Below are positions 36,280 to 50,085 of a stretch of 64,000 bases of DNA, in pieces (position 1 is the stretch's first letter; every line of letters begins with the position of its first letter). The stretch spans positions 3,968,001 to 4,032,000 of the forward strand of contig JBHGNT010000005.1 of the NCBI GenBank assembly GCA_043228905.1, given 5' to 3'. This stretch comes from Azolla caroliniana. Its lineage: Eukaryota; Polypodiophyta. A model generated the notes under the pieces. It was not told the DNA's origin and made no database searches. It was given only the letters and a program-made list of their open reading frames with translations. Position numbers and translations under genes: made by a program.

Positions 36280-39200
36280 CTAGAAATCTAGCAACAATTC
36301 CTCGATCAGATCATCTATGATCATTCTTTCCATTTCAAGACCCAATGCTTCAACTTCGAGGCCATTGTCAAACCATTGGCCTTTCTTGCCCACATCATTC
36401 ATAACCAGATTCTCCAAGGTGTACTGACTATCTGAATGAGAGCACAAAAGCTGATCAATGTGTACCCTAACATGCTTGAAAATGTCAATATCTGAGATTG
36501 TTAGTTTAGAAGATGTTAGACGATGCCCTAAGATATATAGGATTTCATTAACACTGTCAAAAAGAAGACGTCTTTGAGAGGGGCTTAACATTGCTCCAAT
36601 TGTTCTATCCGGGTTCAGAAGTTTGCTCTCCTTGCCAACATAGTTGTTTTCCATCTTTTCAAACAGATTCATGTTAACAAGTTGATGTGGGGCATGAAAC
36701 GATGCCAGCAAAGTTCTCTCTCCAATCACACCAGAGGCAAGAAGAACATCTCTAACATAAAGCAATTCAGCTTCTTTTCCACTTGAATAGCTAATTTCCT
36801 CCAGGTGAAGATCAGTGCAATTAAGATCATCGTCGATAACATTATCATTATTACATTGCGAGATTGCATGTTTTTTGCATTCAATTTTGTCTCCAGCAAG
36901 GCAAGAAACATTGGCTAATGCCTCCTTGTCATGGATATCAAAGTGAAGGCGACGATGACATGTCTGGAGCTCTGCACAAACATATCCATCATCATTATAA
37001 CACAAATGCAGATTAGCCTGACATATTACAATTCAAAAAGATACATTACATCGATAGATATCATAAATATACCAACAACTTTCCTACTTGTTTCTTTTTC
37101 TCTTTGTCTTTTGAATCCTATTCTAGGCAAACTCACAAAAGTCAAAAATCCATCGTTCGATGTGTTAGATCTTAACTAGCAAAGAAAATTTAGATCAAAT
37201 ACTACTTGAAACTCGTTAAAAAATGTGGACTTCATTCTGCCATAAGAATCTTGTTAATTTCAGTTGGTTCTAAAATCATACAGGAAAGACAACTCTGTTT
37301 CTGGTGAGATATATAACAGACTTGGCTGCAATGCTCAAAAATGTTACCTTGTAAATCAGAGTTGATCTTATATTCCCTGGATACCGAAGCCTCTTCTTCA
37401 TACGGGAAGTCCAAAATAGATACAGGACTTGGTTGTTCAGATTGCACTTTGAGTGGTCCATTGTTCTCAATTAATGCTACAATATTTACAGGGGGTTGAA
37501 TTACTCCAGGTTCTTCCAATATGTGATGTTGATTACTCTGCAAGCAACGCCAGCAATTCATTATATTCTTAGTTGTTTTGCATCAGAGCATAACCACTGT
37601 AACCGAAGGTCAAATATTCATTCTATAATATCACAGAAAACCCAACCACAAGCAAATTGTGTATGTGTATTTGACAGCCAAAACATGTGACTGTGAATGA
37701 TGGTGGTAACGTTTAACTTTCCAATGTAGGGGTTGAAAATTCGTGAACGTGATCCTTTTAACATGACAACCAAAAAACCATTTGATATCACTATCACATT
37801 ACACAACAAGTACACACGTAGCCTTTAACGTTTTAAACATATACTCCACACAACAAAAGAAAAGTGATCCATACATGTCTATTATTGAGAACGCTGATAA
37901 CATCTGTGGTTTGGGATCCATAACCAGCTTCATGCTTAGCTGCCATTTGACAAATTGTATCATTGCCTCCACACTGATGGACCTTTTTGTCAGGTTCAGG
38001 AGTAATAGATGTGACTGAAGAGAGCGAAAAGTCCTTTTCTACAGCTAGATTATCAGGATCATCTATGGATTGTTGTTTCACATGTATCATGAGAAGTTCC
38101 TCATCTTGTTTATGCACAGTAGAAACATCATCTTCAAGAGACATTTGATCCACCTCTGTCGCATTTGAACTTATCTTCAACTGTGAAGCCGCTTTATTGT
38201 AGTCAGATTCTGACGTCGAGCTGATTGATCTTATCTCATCAGCTGGCTTTCTCAAATCGTCAAGAGATTCCATACCCATTTCAGGAAGGTCCCCCAAATT
38301 AATTCTCTGACTGAACACTTGAAGCTCCTCCTGATTTTGCTCAACGGAAGTAGCAATCACACCTGTATTGGATTTTGGCTTGCTTTTCTCCACATATCTC
38401 TCATGATTGAAGCTTTCCATCCCACATTCCGGACTGCTCTTCATATGACCACTGTTCTGTGGATAAGAATGAAAAAGAACATGCCGATACCTCTGGTCCG
38501 ACTGAATCCCATCCAAACTAGGATTCTCAAACCTTTTTGAACTAGGTGAAATTCGTAGGTCAGGAGAAGACTGATAGCTACTAGCTTCACTACATACTCT
38601 GTTGCTCGTTGGGGTATTGTCAACATGTGGGATAATTTTATCTATAATTCTTGCAACTTTTTCTCTGGTCTGATGAGAAACATCTCTTTTCCCTCGTTTG
38701 TTAACAACTTCCAAGCTGAGTTTCTTATCTTGGTCCAGCAACATAGAACTTGACCAGCTGTTGGGATTTCCACTGTAAAGTCCACTGGTGGTTGTCAAAG
38801 CCTCCCCATCAGTGTCTCTTAGCCTTCTGCTCAGGATTAGATGATCAGAAAATTTGTGCCCATTCTTTGAATTCACTGACCCAATAATGTGATCTCTGGT
38901 GATGTTTTCCCTCGCCTTCCTTGCAATTTCTCGAGCAATCTCCCTACAATCGTTTAGGGCATCTCTATGATATTCATTGACACTACTTCGTGCATTTTTT
39001 CTCTCGTGTTCATGCTCCTTATCTTTCCGTAGCTTTTCCAATAGTTTCTCAAGAGCAACCATACTTTCAGCAACATGATCCTTTGGGGAGCTAGAGTAGG
39101 TAGGGGATGAAGGTTTAAAATTCCTTGCCCTCACGGAGCTTGGTTTCAGCACAACTATCCTAGTTGGAACCTGATAGTTGGCACCATATACCAATGAGGG

Positions 39201-41394
39201 ATCTGCATACCGTTGGTAACCCAATGATTCTTCACTGCATGATGGTGGTGACTCTGCAACGTTAAACTCATTTGTATCCACTGCTGCATCTTCAGTGGAG
39301 CTTTCTGGATCACCAATCCTAGAGTTGATCCTTGACCTAGACGAATCTTTAGCCCGAGGCTGAGGCCTATAGCTTTCATCTGGCATTGGGTGTGAATATC
39401 TAGCATTCGTGGTTTGTGAAGGATGTGGAAGAAAATTACTGCTCATACAGTCTTCTTGTTCATGCCTTGGTAAAAAGGACTTGGACTCTTGAATGAACTT
39501 CATAAAGAAATCTTTGTTGGTCTGTAAAAAGTTTAGGGTATCCTGAAGCTCTCTTGACTCTTTAAATCTCTCTTCTTGTGTGGTTATCCTTGAGCTGCTA
39601 TGTTTTTCACTTATATCTGCACGATGCATCTTTTCATAAAGAACTTCATGTTTATCAATCTTAGATAAAGATGAATTGTCATTTTTGGCTGACTTTTTTG
39701 AATGGCCTAACTTTTGGCTTCGCAATGCATCAAAATCTTTCCTTAACTCTTCAAGCTGTTCTTCCTGTGGATGATTTTGGAAGGATAGATATTGGACATC
39801 ATTTTCTTCATCATATTCCATCCGATTTTGTTGGAGATTGCTTGTGTGCTGACCTGTGATAGCAGATGCTTTTTTGGTTTTCGAGAACTGTCTAACATTG
39901 TGAGACGGTTTATCCTGGTGATCCTGTCTCTCTATGATTACTTTATGAGAAGTTTTCTCATCTATATTGGGTATCACCTTCCCTGTTGACCCCTTATGTA
40001 GGGTTTTAGGGCTTATCGGCTGTGGTTTATTAAGAGTTTTAGAATTTGTAGGTAATGTCTTCTGAAGCGTTTTCGAACCCATCGGCAGTGCTTCCAGACC
40101 CATCAACCGTGCAACCACACTGGGGGTATGATTCTTGACATCTGGGCCTTTTGATGATTCTCGTTTAATGAGACCCTTCACAGGCATTCCATTGGATTTT
40201 CTCAAGGCTGATGCAGTAGGTGTTTCATGCCAATACTGCAAATTATGTGTAAAAAGAATACCTATTAGTCAAATGGATCAACATCCTTGTTTGAGAAGCA
40301 CAAAACGTAAAAGCATTCACACTACCTGAGTATCTTCATTTTTTGGTGGCTTTAACTTGGTAGCTTCTGCAAAACTACCTTCCACATGCAAACTATTTTC
40401 CGGGGGAGTCAGACCTAACCAAAAGATAGTGTTAATTCAAAGCATAGAAATGTGCCAAGTTTCTGCATAAGACAGCTAGAAATTTAATAGTAGTTCCTAG
40501 GATAACATTCTCAAACAATGGAAATACCCTGGAGAAGAGGTAGCCTGTGCGAACCGTCCACATGACTATGATAATCTTTTAGGAAAAAGGTGACCATAAA
40601 GCATACTTGATGGTTAAATATATTTCTAAAGTGAATAATTTCCAGTGGAAATAGATAAGTGTTCTTCCAGCGTCCTATAAATTTCCATTATTTTCTCATG
40701 ATTTCCATTTATTTCCATGCAGTAAAAGGAAGACCAACAAAATACTAAAGAAATGATTATACTAAATGTTGATTTTCTTTAGCATCCCTCCATTGTAAAA
40801 AAGTTGCCTGATCTTACAGATGAAAATAATAATTGTCTATACGATAATTAACCAGCTGCAGTCAACAGCTATCTGTACCAAATTCAACATATGCATTCAG
40901 CTGCACATACTAGACTTAATCAATCACGTTCAATAACTATCCAGAAGAGACTTAATCAGTTGCATTCTACATCTATTCATACCAAAATTAATCAGCTGCA
41001 TTCTGCGGAAATCTATAATACATCTACTTAGTTACATTCAACAGCCATTGAGACTTGAGATGCACTTGGCAGTGGAATATACCAGATGTAATCTGACGTA
41101 TGAAACAGCTAAGTGATTGCATTCGATAGCCACATATACCAGATGAATCTGGTTGCATTCAAACTTTGTGTACACCATATATAAACTGGTAACATTCAAC
41201 AGCTATCTATACTAGATTCCCATTATTTGCATTCAACCGGTATTTATATCAGATTAAATCAGTTACATTCAACACAAATACATCAAATTACCTGATTTCA
41301 GTTTCTTTTCAGTTGTTAGTTTCCTCCCAGAGAGGGCCTGATTGAAGTCGAAAAGATGCATAAGCCCCCCCATCCAACCAGCTTTATCTCGTTC
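36280..41394 (-). CDS. TRM/LONGIFOLIA-like protein (DUF4378), first coding exon unresolved
   Basis: Five exons in consistent phase (41292-41394, 40326-40414, 37875-40235, 37348-37537, 36280-36971) give 1144 residues up to the stop. The first begins in phase 0 with ERDKAGWMGGLMHLFDFNQ, an N-terminal motif of the family, so a short upstream coding exon is probably missing from the model. Otherwise the Met inside this motif would be the start. Exon 3 carries PSVVARLMGLEALP, exon 4 QPSPVSILDFPYEEEA, and the last exon the C-terminal DUF4378 region ending ERMIIDDLIEELLLDF. TRM proteins bring TON1/TON2/PP2A complexes to cortical microtubules and set cell shape and division plane; LONGIFOLIA members drive polar cell elongation. 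Between the motifs the protein is Ser/Lys/Glu rich and probably disordered. Intron 1 of the model carries a degenerate minisatellite. Confidence 0.88.
40855..41290. repeat. Degenerate minisatellite of about 36 bp in a TRM intron
   Basis: About eleven diverged units follow one another, each beginning near G/A-CATTCAACAGC and continuing TATCTATACCAGATTAATCAGTT. Clear starts occur at or near 40891, 40928, 40964, 41000, 41035, 41119, 41155, 41191, 41229 and 41265. Copies are too diverged for recent expansion. The array ends against the 3' end of the exon at 41292. Confidence 0.75.
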
Positions 41395-42492
41395 CTATAA
41401 AAAATAAAACTGATATATCAGAACTATTTTCTCATAACAACAAAGAGACAGAGCATTGTGAGGCATATTATAGAATTTCAGCTGATTTATTAGGTCTATT
41501 TTCTGTAGCAACAGCAAACAAGCACTTTGGCATGATAAAGAAACAAGATGTTACAAGAGATGCCTCTCTTTCCATCTTGTGTGGCAGTAAGATCATTCTT
41601 CGATGGAAAACTAGCAGAAATTTTTTACTGACATACATGAGAACGCATTAAACAACACAAAAAAACACGTATTGTGAGATGCACCACCGTGTCCTTCAAG
41701 AAGAACACAAACAAAATAATAAAGAAAAAATGCCTTAAAAAACCCAATGCAGGCCTTAAAATCAACACAACGAGGTGACGAATGGAGAAGTATACATATT
41801 ATAATGGAAAAGCAATGCGTAGAGACATTTTTCATAAATATACAGACATAGTAGAAGTGATGATGGAAATGATTTTGTGAACCAGAAAAGCAAGGAGATA
41901 ATTAGAAATGATGAATAAAGGCTTCTCAGAACCAGACATCAAACCTTTTGCGGAAAAACACAGATGCAATCACAAATTATGGAAACAGTAATGAGAACTA
42001 CAAAAGCAAATATCTCTTGCAGAAGAACACAGAATTGATGAAAATGCTTTAAAAAACTGAAATTAAGCATTACTTGCAGAAAGAACACAGAGATGGTGGA
42101 TGGCAAAGGCGTTAAGGAAAAGAAATCAGACGTTACAGAATAACACAGACACTAGGAGTAGAAAGTGAGAAAGAAGTACCAAGTTCGCAACTTCTATTCA
42201 TGTAGATCGATATATCTCAATGGAAAGACGGATCGGCCGTTTTGCATCGCATTTCCAATGTAGAGGAAGAGGAAGTTGCGCCTGAGAGATGGTGATTCCT
42301 TGAGTGTAGAGAGAGGAGGAGGGTTAGAGGGGGGGGGGGGGAGGAACTGGATATGGTTAGGTTAAAGCGAAGAAGAAGAAGAAAAAAAAAGGCGGCTGAG
42401 AGAGGGAGAGAAAGGAGGAGTATCTTTACTGTCACCGCCGCAGTGAAAATGACTGTTTTGAAGAAAGCCTCTGCAAATGCACACAGAGAGAG

Positions 42493-42527
<35 letters not shown>

Positions 42528-42624
42528 AGGGAGCTGAGAGCAGAGACTGATTGTTTTACTGAGGAGAGGAAGACGAAGAAAGAGAATGAGAGACGGACAG
42601 CTCACACCTCACTCACCATACCCA

Positions 42625-42665
<41 letters not shown>

Positions 42666-42670
42666 TAAAA
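41395..42670 (-). other. TRM 5' intron and leader region with repeats
   Basis: Upstream of the first recognised TRM exon. A short motif (CAGAA-AACACAGA with a CTTGC/TTTGC lead) recurs four times near 41950, 42019, 42075 and 42136. Further up are a G13 run (42329-42341), a GAA/A-rich tract, a GA tract (42494-42520) and a CA tract (42627-42662). These probably belong to the leader and promoter of the TRM gene, whose first coding exon I could not place here with a matching phase. Confidence 0.5.
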
Positions 42671-44215
42671 GTGCACGGTTCTTCTCGGTCTCGAAACTCC
42701 GTCTGTCTTTTCATGCTTTCTTTCTTTCTTGTTGTGTCTAGGAGGAAGACGGAGACGGAGACGAAGATGGTCGGAATTGGAATCGGGTCCATCCATTTCC
42801 CGAAGCCTCACTTGCCCCTCGTTCTTCCATTGGCCAATTGATCTTCTCCTTCCGCTATATTGTGTTTCGGGGGTGCATGGAGCAGGTGGGGTAAAGAGAT
42901 AATCAATCAATCCATCGAGGAGTAGCTTGGGGTGTGTGGCATACACCGATGATCGGTCACGACTCCTTTTGTCCCGGCGATATTAATCGTGTGTTGATCG
43001 AAAACTTCGTAGACCTACTTCGAACATGCTCTAAAACGGCCAAATATTGTGGAGCCCTAACAACAACTGCATTGATGAAGAACAACCTTTCTATGGTAAT
43101 CATTTTGCCTATCCACTTGTGTGTTGGTAGGAGGTAATTTGTTGTATAACAAACTTGCAATGATCTAAATTTAGGAAGTGCACACAAAAATATATTGGGG
43201 TGGGAAACTATCATCAAGTATGTTTAGTTGACTTCGAGCTTACTAGAGGATATATATTATTAGGTTTTGACAATGTGCTTGGAGATTGATGTGCATCATG
43301 TAAACAATTTAACAACTCTTTTGGCAATGTGAGCATTGTTTGAGGGGACAAACAACAAAGTGGATCACACACGAAGTAACTCAACAACTTGGTAAATTCG
43401 TCTCTTTAAGCAAGTAGAATATATTTTTTAGACGACAAACTAAGAAATCATACCCAAACAAAACATCATGATCTATTCATCTACTGAGTTGGATTCTACA
43501 TCGTGTCTACATATCAGGGAAAAAATATGTGAGCAAACATAACTAATAGAAATACTCATAAGCCACTTGGATATGTTTTTGACTCGTAACTATTATTAAA
43601 ATCAAGTGTAAAGGTTTTTTGGTATGTATGCACATGCCCTATTGTGTTAACACTCTAATTTCTAAATGCAAATGTGGAGGAAGAACTAGCATATAAAACA
43701 ATGGAGTGCAAGTTGAACTCAAATAGAGACCATAAACTAAGTTGCCATTGTTTTTATTTTAGGGGGGGAAGGAGCATTGACTATCCTTATCTAGATGAGC
43801 TATGATTGACATATTATCGCAAAAAAATACAAGTGCAAGGCAAAAAGCCACAGTATCGATCAAGTGGTTATCATCTCTATTGGCCTCAATTCAATGCACA
43901 CCATGTGAATTGTGTGATCCATTTAGTTATGCCATGTACGTAGTAATAAATCATATGCATTTATTGTTTGGTCATTTCCACCTATCCCTCTCTTTTAGCA
44001 TATATGGCTCATGAAAGAGTATGGGGATTCGCTCTCGAGTGCAACATGATCTTGGATGGGTGAAAGGTGAAAGTCGTGGAGGTCTTAGGTAATCAAATGT
44101 GATTTGTTTTGAAGTTGGGTTCATAACATCGAGGCCATGCATCTACTTGGTTATGACTCTACAAATAATATAGTTATGTTCCTTTTTATTACTACACAAC
44201 AATGGTTGTTTTTTT

Positions 44216-44246
<31 letters not shown>

Positions 44247-46640
44247 GCAATAGGCAATAGTTCCAAATCCTATTAATTCCAACTTGGGTTTTTTTGTGCA
44301 AGTTTTACGTGTTTTCGATTATTAGCACAAACCGATCATGGCAACAACAATAAAGAATATCCATCAACATTTGCGACTACGACAAATCTAATTACCAAGC
44401 ATGTGTTTTATTTATTATTGCAACGAGATGGCGTCCACCGTCCAATCAATTACACAAGCTTTTCTTTGCCAATATGGCCACACAAAAATGCCAACAAGCT
44501 CTCATTTCAAAATTAAGTCCCTAGAAACATTTCTAGAGCTATCTCTTGATTGGGAATTATGTGACAATCAAAGAGCAAAAATATGGTTCACAAATAGCAT
44601 GACTTGAACCAACAAGGATCGCGATAGATTGTGTCATCTCAAAAAATAGACCACGTCCTATTTATATTTTAACAAAATTAATTCGATATAATAACCTATT
44701 AATGTATGACTTTTATGTATGCATGAAACATACACCCATACAAGAAAAAATTGTTATTAAAATTTAACTTACACTTCGAATTCCAACAATCCTCTCAAGA
44801 ATTTGTGATCCACATTTCTCTTTTATTCTCTTCAATGCATATTAGATACTCATTTTTCTTTCCTCTTCCCCCCTTGACACATTAGATGAAACCCTTTACA
44901 TAAAGGGTTTCACATGTACCAACGGCTAAGAGCACGTTGCCACTTAGCTCTCATTCTTTACCTTGCATACAATGATTACATTGACTACATTTATGGGAAT
45001 ATAATTCCTAATCCATGACATCCTAATGGTTTTTACATTCTTTCAAAGAAGAAGGGTGTTGGTGGTGGCGCCAATGCAAAAAATGCTTTCTACATGACCG
45101 TTCAAAATGCCCAACAAATCCCTATGGGGGAAGTGCACATGTAACTAGATTGAAGAATAATATCCAGCCTCACGTAACTCCACATCCATTGACAACTATC
45201 AACGATATTTGCAACAATAAGTTTGGGGATGTTTGACACTCATACATACATGTGATGCTAGCCTTAGCATATATTGTGAACGAATCCTTTCCTAAAGATA
45301 TTAGCGTGAGATAAAAGTGTATTTGGGAGGAAGCTCCAAACCCTTGCACACAAATGGAGTTATTGGAGGAGGTGAACATAGGAATAACCAAATATCTCGA
45401 GTAGGTTTACATCACAAATGGCTTATGACTACCTTTTCAATAACTCACTTACCTCTTTTGGCAATACAATAATATGTTCTCTTGGTTGTGCAAGGATAAG
45501 CAAAGTTTGATTCTATTAGCATGAATTATGATTGAAGATGAATGTGAATTATTTCATCATTTGACATTAAATTACATACATATAATTTTATAATACTTAC
45601 CATAGTTTTAGATGATAATATCAAATAGATGTCATGGAATTATGGGATTTATTTACAAAAACCTTGTGTTCGAAGATTAACATTCAGAAACCACAAAGCA
45701 CACGATTATACATATAAGGTTCTAATAATGATTATACTATAATTAAGCAGCATATTATGGTAATGCAATATTGTCCGTCGCTTAGAAAGATATGGAAAAT
45801 GTATTTGATAAGCATGCTTGTAATGTTATAAATGGTAGATTAGCATTATAACAATTGGAAGCTTGGTTGAATCATGATTAAATCATTAATATTTCAATGT
45901 GAGTTTGCTAAAGCCTGTACATATGTAATGATGATTATGCATGCATCGACTAACCCTAATGTCTAAGCTTGAAACATTTATTTGTAACAAAACGTTGGAT
46001 GGTGGACGAATATGACCACACAACAAATATCATTGTCAACTTGACTAGATGTGTGTGCAATGTTTTATGTAAGGTGCAAAGTGATGCCTTTTTTTTAAGG
46101 GGAAATTGGAGAGATGATAAGCTATGACCTATGAAAACGTGCACTTATAGATTCAAACAAAATTACTCCCATGATGTTGGATAGGGTTAAGGAACCAATA
46201 CATGTGATCAACGCATAACACGAGCTTAAAAATGATATGAGTTGTATTCATGTGGAGTATCTAAGTGATGGAGTCGAGACTCATACAGGCATAACAATAT
46301 AATGTAGCGAGTTATTGTTTATGGGGTCAAGCTAACGTGATTGATCGATCGACCTTGGTTTTTCTCTCTTTGTTTACAGGGTTGGCACTTTCCATAACAA
46401 GAAGAAGCCAAGCCAAGAAGGTGTAATGTTGTTTGATTAGTTTCCTTTGATCTCAATAGCTGTTAGATACTGGCATAATTTTGACCAATCCGCTGCGAGG
46501 AAGCAGATTGTGCTTGTCTACATGGCTTTCCAACCGTCGATCTGATAAAGCGAAGCCTTAATGAACGGCTAGATGTGATACGATAACGGGAGTCGTTGAT
46601 TTCTCGGATCGCAAGAAAATCGAACGCTTCCCGCGAGGCT
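42671..46640. other. Gene-free stretch between TRM and histone genes
   Basis: The two flanking genes are transcribed away from this stretch, so both promoters should lie at its ends. The interior is AT rich, with many short unlinked open frames and no domain I recognise. The only striking element is the T17-G22 homopolymer pair at 44209-44247. Confidence 0.5.
44209..44247. repeat. T17 followed by G22 homopolymers
   Basis: Seventeen T (44209-44225) run directly into twenty-two G (44226-44247). A G run this long can form G-quadruplexes and is hard to sequence, so its exact length is uncertain. Confidence 0.9.
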
Positions 46641-46648
46641 TATAAATA
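46641..46648 (+). promoter_or_regulatory. Probable TATA box of the histone H3.3 gene
   Basis: TATAAATA follows the last GC-rich promoter patch (CTTCCCGCGAGGCT) and lies 273 nt before the histone ATG at 46914. A transcription start about 30 nt downstream would leave a CT-rich leader of about 240 nt with AGGGTTT motifs, common in plant housekeeping leaders. Confidence 0.6.
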
Positions 46649-46868
46649 CTATACGAGAATCATACACAAATACAGTTCGCTTTCTTTCTTCTTCCCGTGT
46701 GAGCAGTGCGTGTTTCAACGTCTGTTCTGCGTTTTCTAGGGTTTGTTTCTTCTCCCCCTCTCTCCTGTACTCCGCGTTTTTTAGGGTTTCCTATAGCCTT
46801 GTTTTCTAAGGACTCGCGTCTCCGTTTTGCATATAAGGATCTTATCCATCTCTTTCTGTAACCGATAG

Positions 46869-48310
<1,442 letters not shown>

Positions 48311-50085
48311 GTTCTTGCAGACTCCAATCTGTACAGAAGAAGGAAGAAGAAGAAAAGGAAGAAGAATTTAGATAGTTATGTAGGTTGTTTTCAGTATGTG
48401 TTATTGTCTGTTTTATGCTTTTTCTTGCTGAACTGCTGATGGGGTGACATTTTATGAAACTGTTAATTTGTACCCAGAAGTTGTTTAGAGCTTGTTAGTT
48501 CAGCATAGCTGAACTGGATTCTTTGTTTAACAATCTATTGAAGCAAACCTATTTATACTGTTTGTGTGGACACTGTTTGTACATCTGGATCCATGTTGTG
48601 GATTAATGGGTTCCTTGTCTTATCATACTGAATGATAATGACTCATCAATTCAAAATGGGAAAGCAGAAAGGAGATTGTGTTTCATATGACTCGTACAGG
48701 GTGGTTATTTGCATTGTGTATTTACATATGTATGGTAGTTTGTATTTAGAATTGGCTATTTATCTGAATCAATGACCAAAGAAAATGATATAATTGTGAT
48801 TATTGGAATGTCTATGGGAAGATTTTTAAAGGGTGTGGTATGTTTGGTGGTGATTTATAATGGCACAAAATGGTACTAATAGGTAGGTAGATGATTGCTA
48901 TTTTTGTATGGTAATTTATGATCTACGTGATTGGTTTGTTACTAAATGCGGAATGATTCATGAACTGACGCATAATTGAGAGGAAAAAACAGCTCCATGT
49001 GAGTAATAATGAACTGATGAGAAGCCTTTATGTTATATATAGAAGTCATGAAAAGGTTGGGCTGTTTAACAAAGACAACGTTTTAGAGAGTTAGTATAGG
49101 AGATGATTACCATTTTCCAATATGTAGACCAAGCTATAATTTTGTAATGTATAGAAGTTTTAAATAATATAGATTGTTATGATTTGGCTTGCATAAATGA
49201 TTTTGACTAAGCTATAAAGTTTGGTGGCCTATCCAGGAAACGAAGCACATGAAGTCACTAATTTGTCTATAATGATATTGTCCAGGATAATATTGTTCAT
49301 TGAAATAAATAGCTACAATCTCAAAACTATGAGCGGTAGATATTCTCACTTTGATGTGGTGGGGAGGCATATGAAACCCTCATGGGTAAGATCTAGGTTG
49401 TGTGTGGATGATATGTAATTGTTCACATGCACAACACTAAGTTGGTAACTTGAATTTAAAAGCAAAAAACAAGGAAATCATCTCTTTTCAAATCCTAATT
49501 CGATGTTCTTGTTATTATAGAAGAATGATGCCTTCATTACATATACCTTAGGATTGCTAATATTCTCACACATGAATTCATGCTTTTCCGATGCTCTTCT
49601 AGTGTTGGCCCAAACAAGAAGGGTACATTTGGACTATTGCTAGAGCTGGCGAGGAGGCAATGTAAAAGTAAAGGCCCTCCTTATCCTATAGGCTGAATAG
49701 ACAAAAAAACGATGCCTTCATTATGCTATGGGATTGGTCATATTGCTACACGTACGAATTATGCTTTTCCGATGCTCTTCTAGTGTTGGCCCAAACAAGA
49801 AGGCTACTTTCGAGCCACCGCTAGGGGTGTCGAAGAGCTGAAGTTAAACTAAAGTCAAGCACAAATGCAAGGTGATGCCCCTGATGGGTGTGTTAATAAG
49901 GCTAGTTTTGGAATTGGCCCTAATGGGGAGGTTATATCTGTAAACTTCATCTCTATGCCACCATCTCCCTTGTGTTCACAATACATATGCATATGCATAT
50001 GCATATATGCGTTCTTATACGAACATAACTTAAAACTTCACATACATAGTATTAGGGGCCAGCGTTGTTATCGCATCTGTTGGCT
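48311..50085. other. Histone 3' UTR and spacer with a tandem duplication
   Basis: The first part should be the histone 3' UTR. No other gene is supported. An open frame at 49865-50089 runs into the region just before the SET-gene start, but has no recognisable content and uses a different frame. Confidence 0.5.
49527..49830. repeat. Tandem duplication of about 184 bp
   Basis: GATGCCTTCATTA at 49527 recurs at 49711. The copies share an almost unchanged core, CTTTTCCGATGCTCTTCTAG followed by TGTTGGCCCAAACAAGAAGG (about 49584-49622 and 49767-49803), while the flanks have diverged by substitutions and indels. Confidence 0.85.

Noticed and set aside
44401-44607. 68-codon plus-strand frame resembling a gag or zinc-finger fragment
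   Set aside because: The resemblance is too weak and nothing nearby supports an element or a gene.
46560-46640. Histone octamer element (CGCGGATC type) in the H3.3 promoter
   Set aside because: Only partial matches such as CGGATCGC are present, and H3.3 genes do not need the S-phase octamer.
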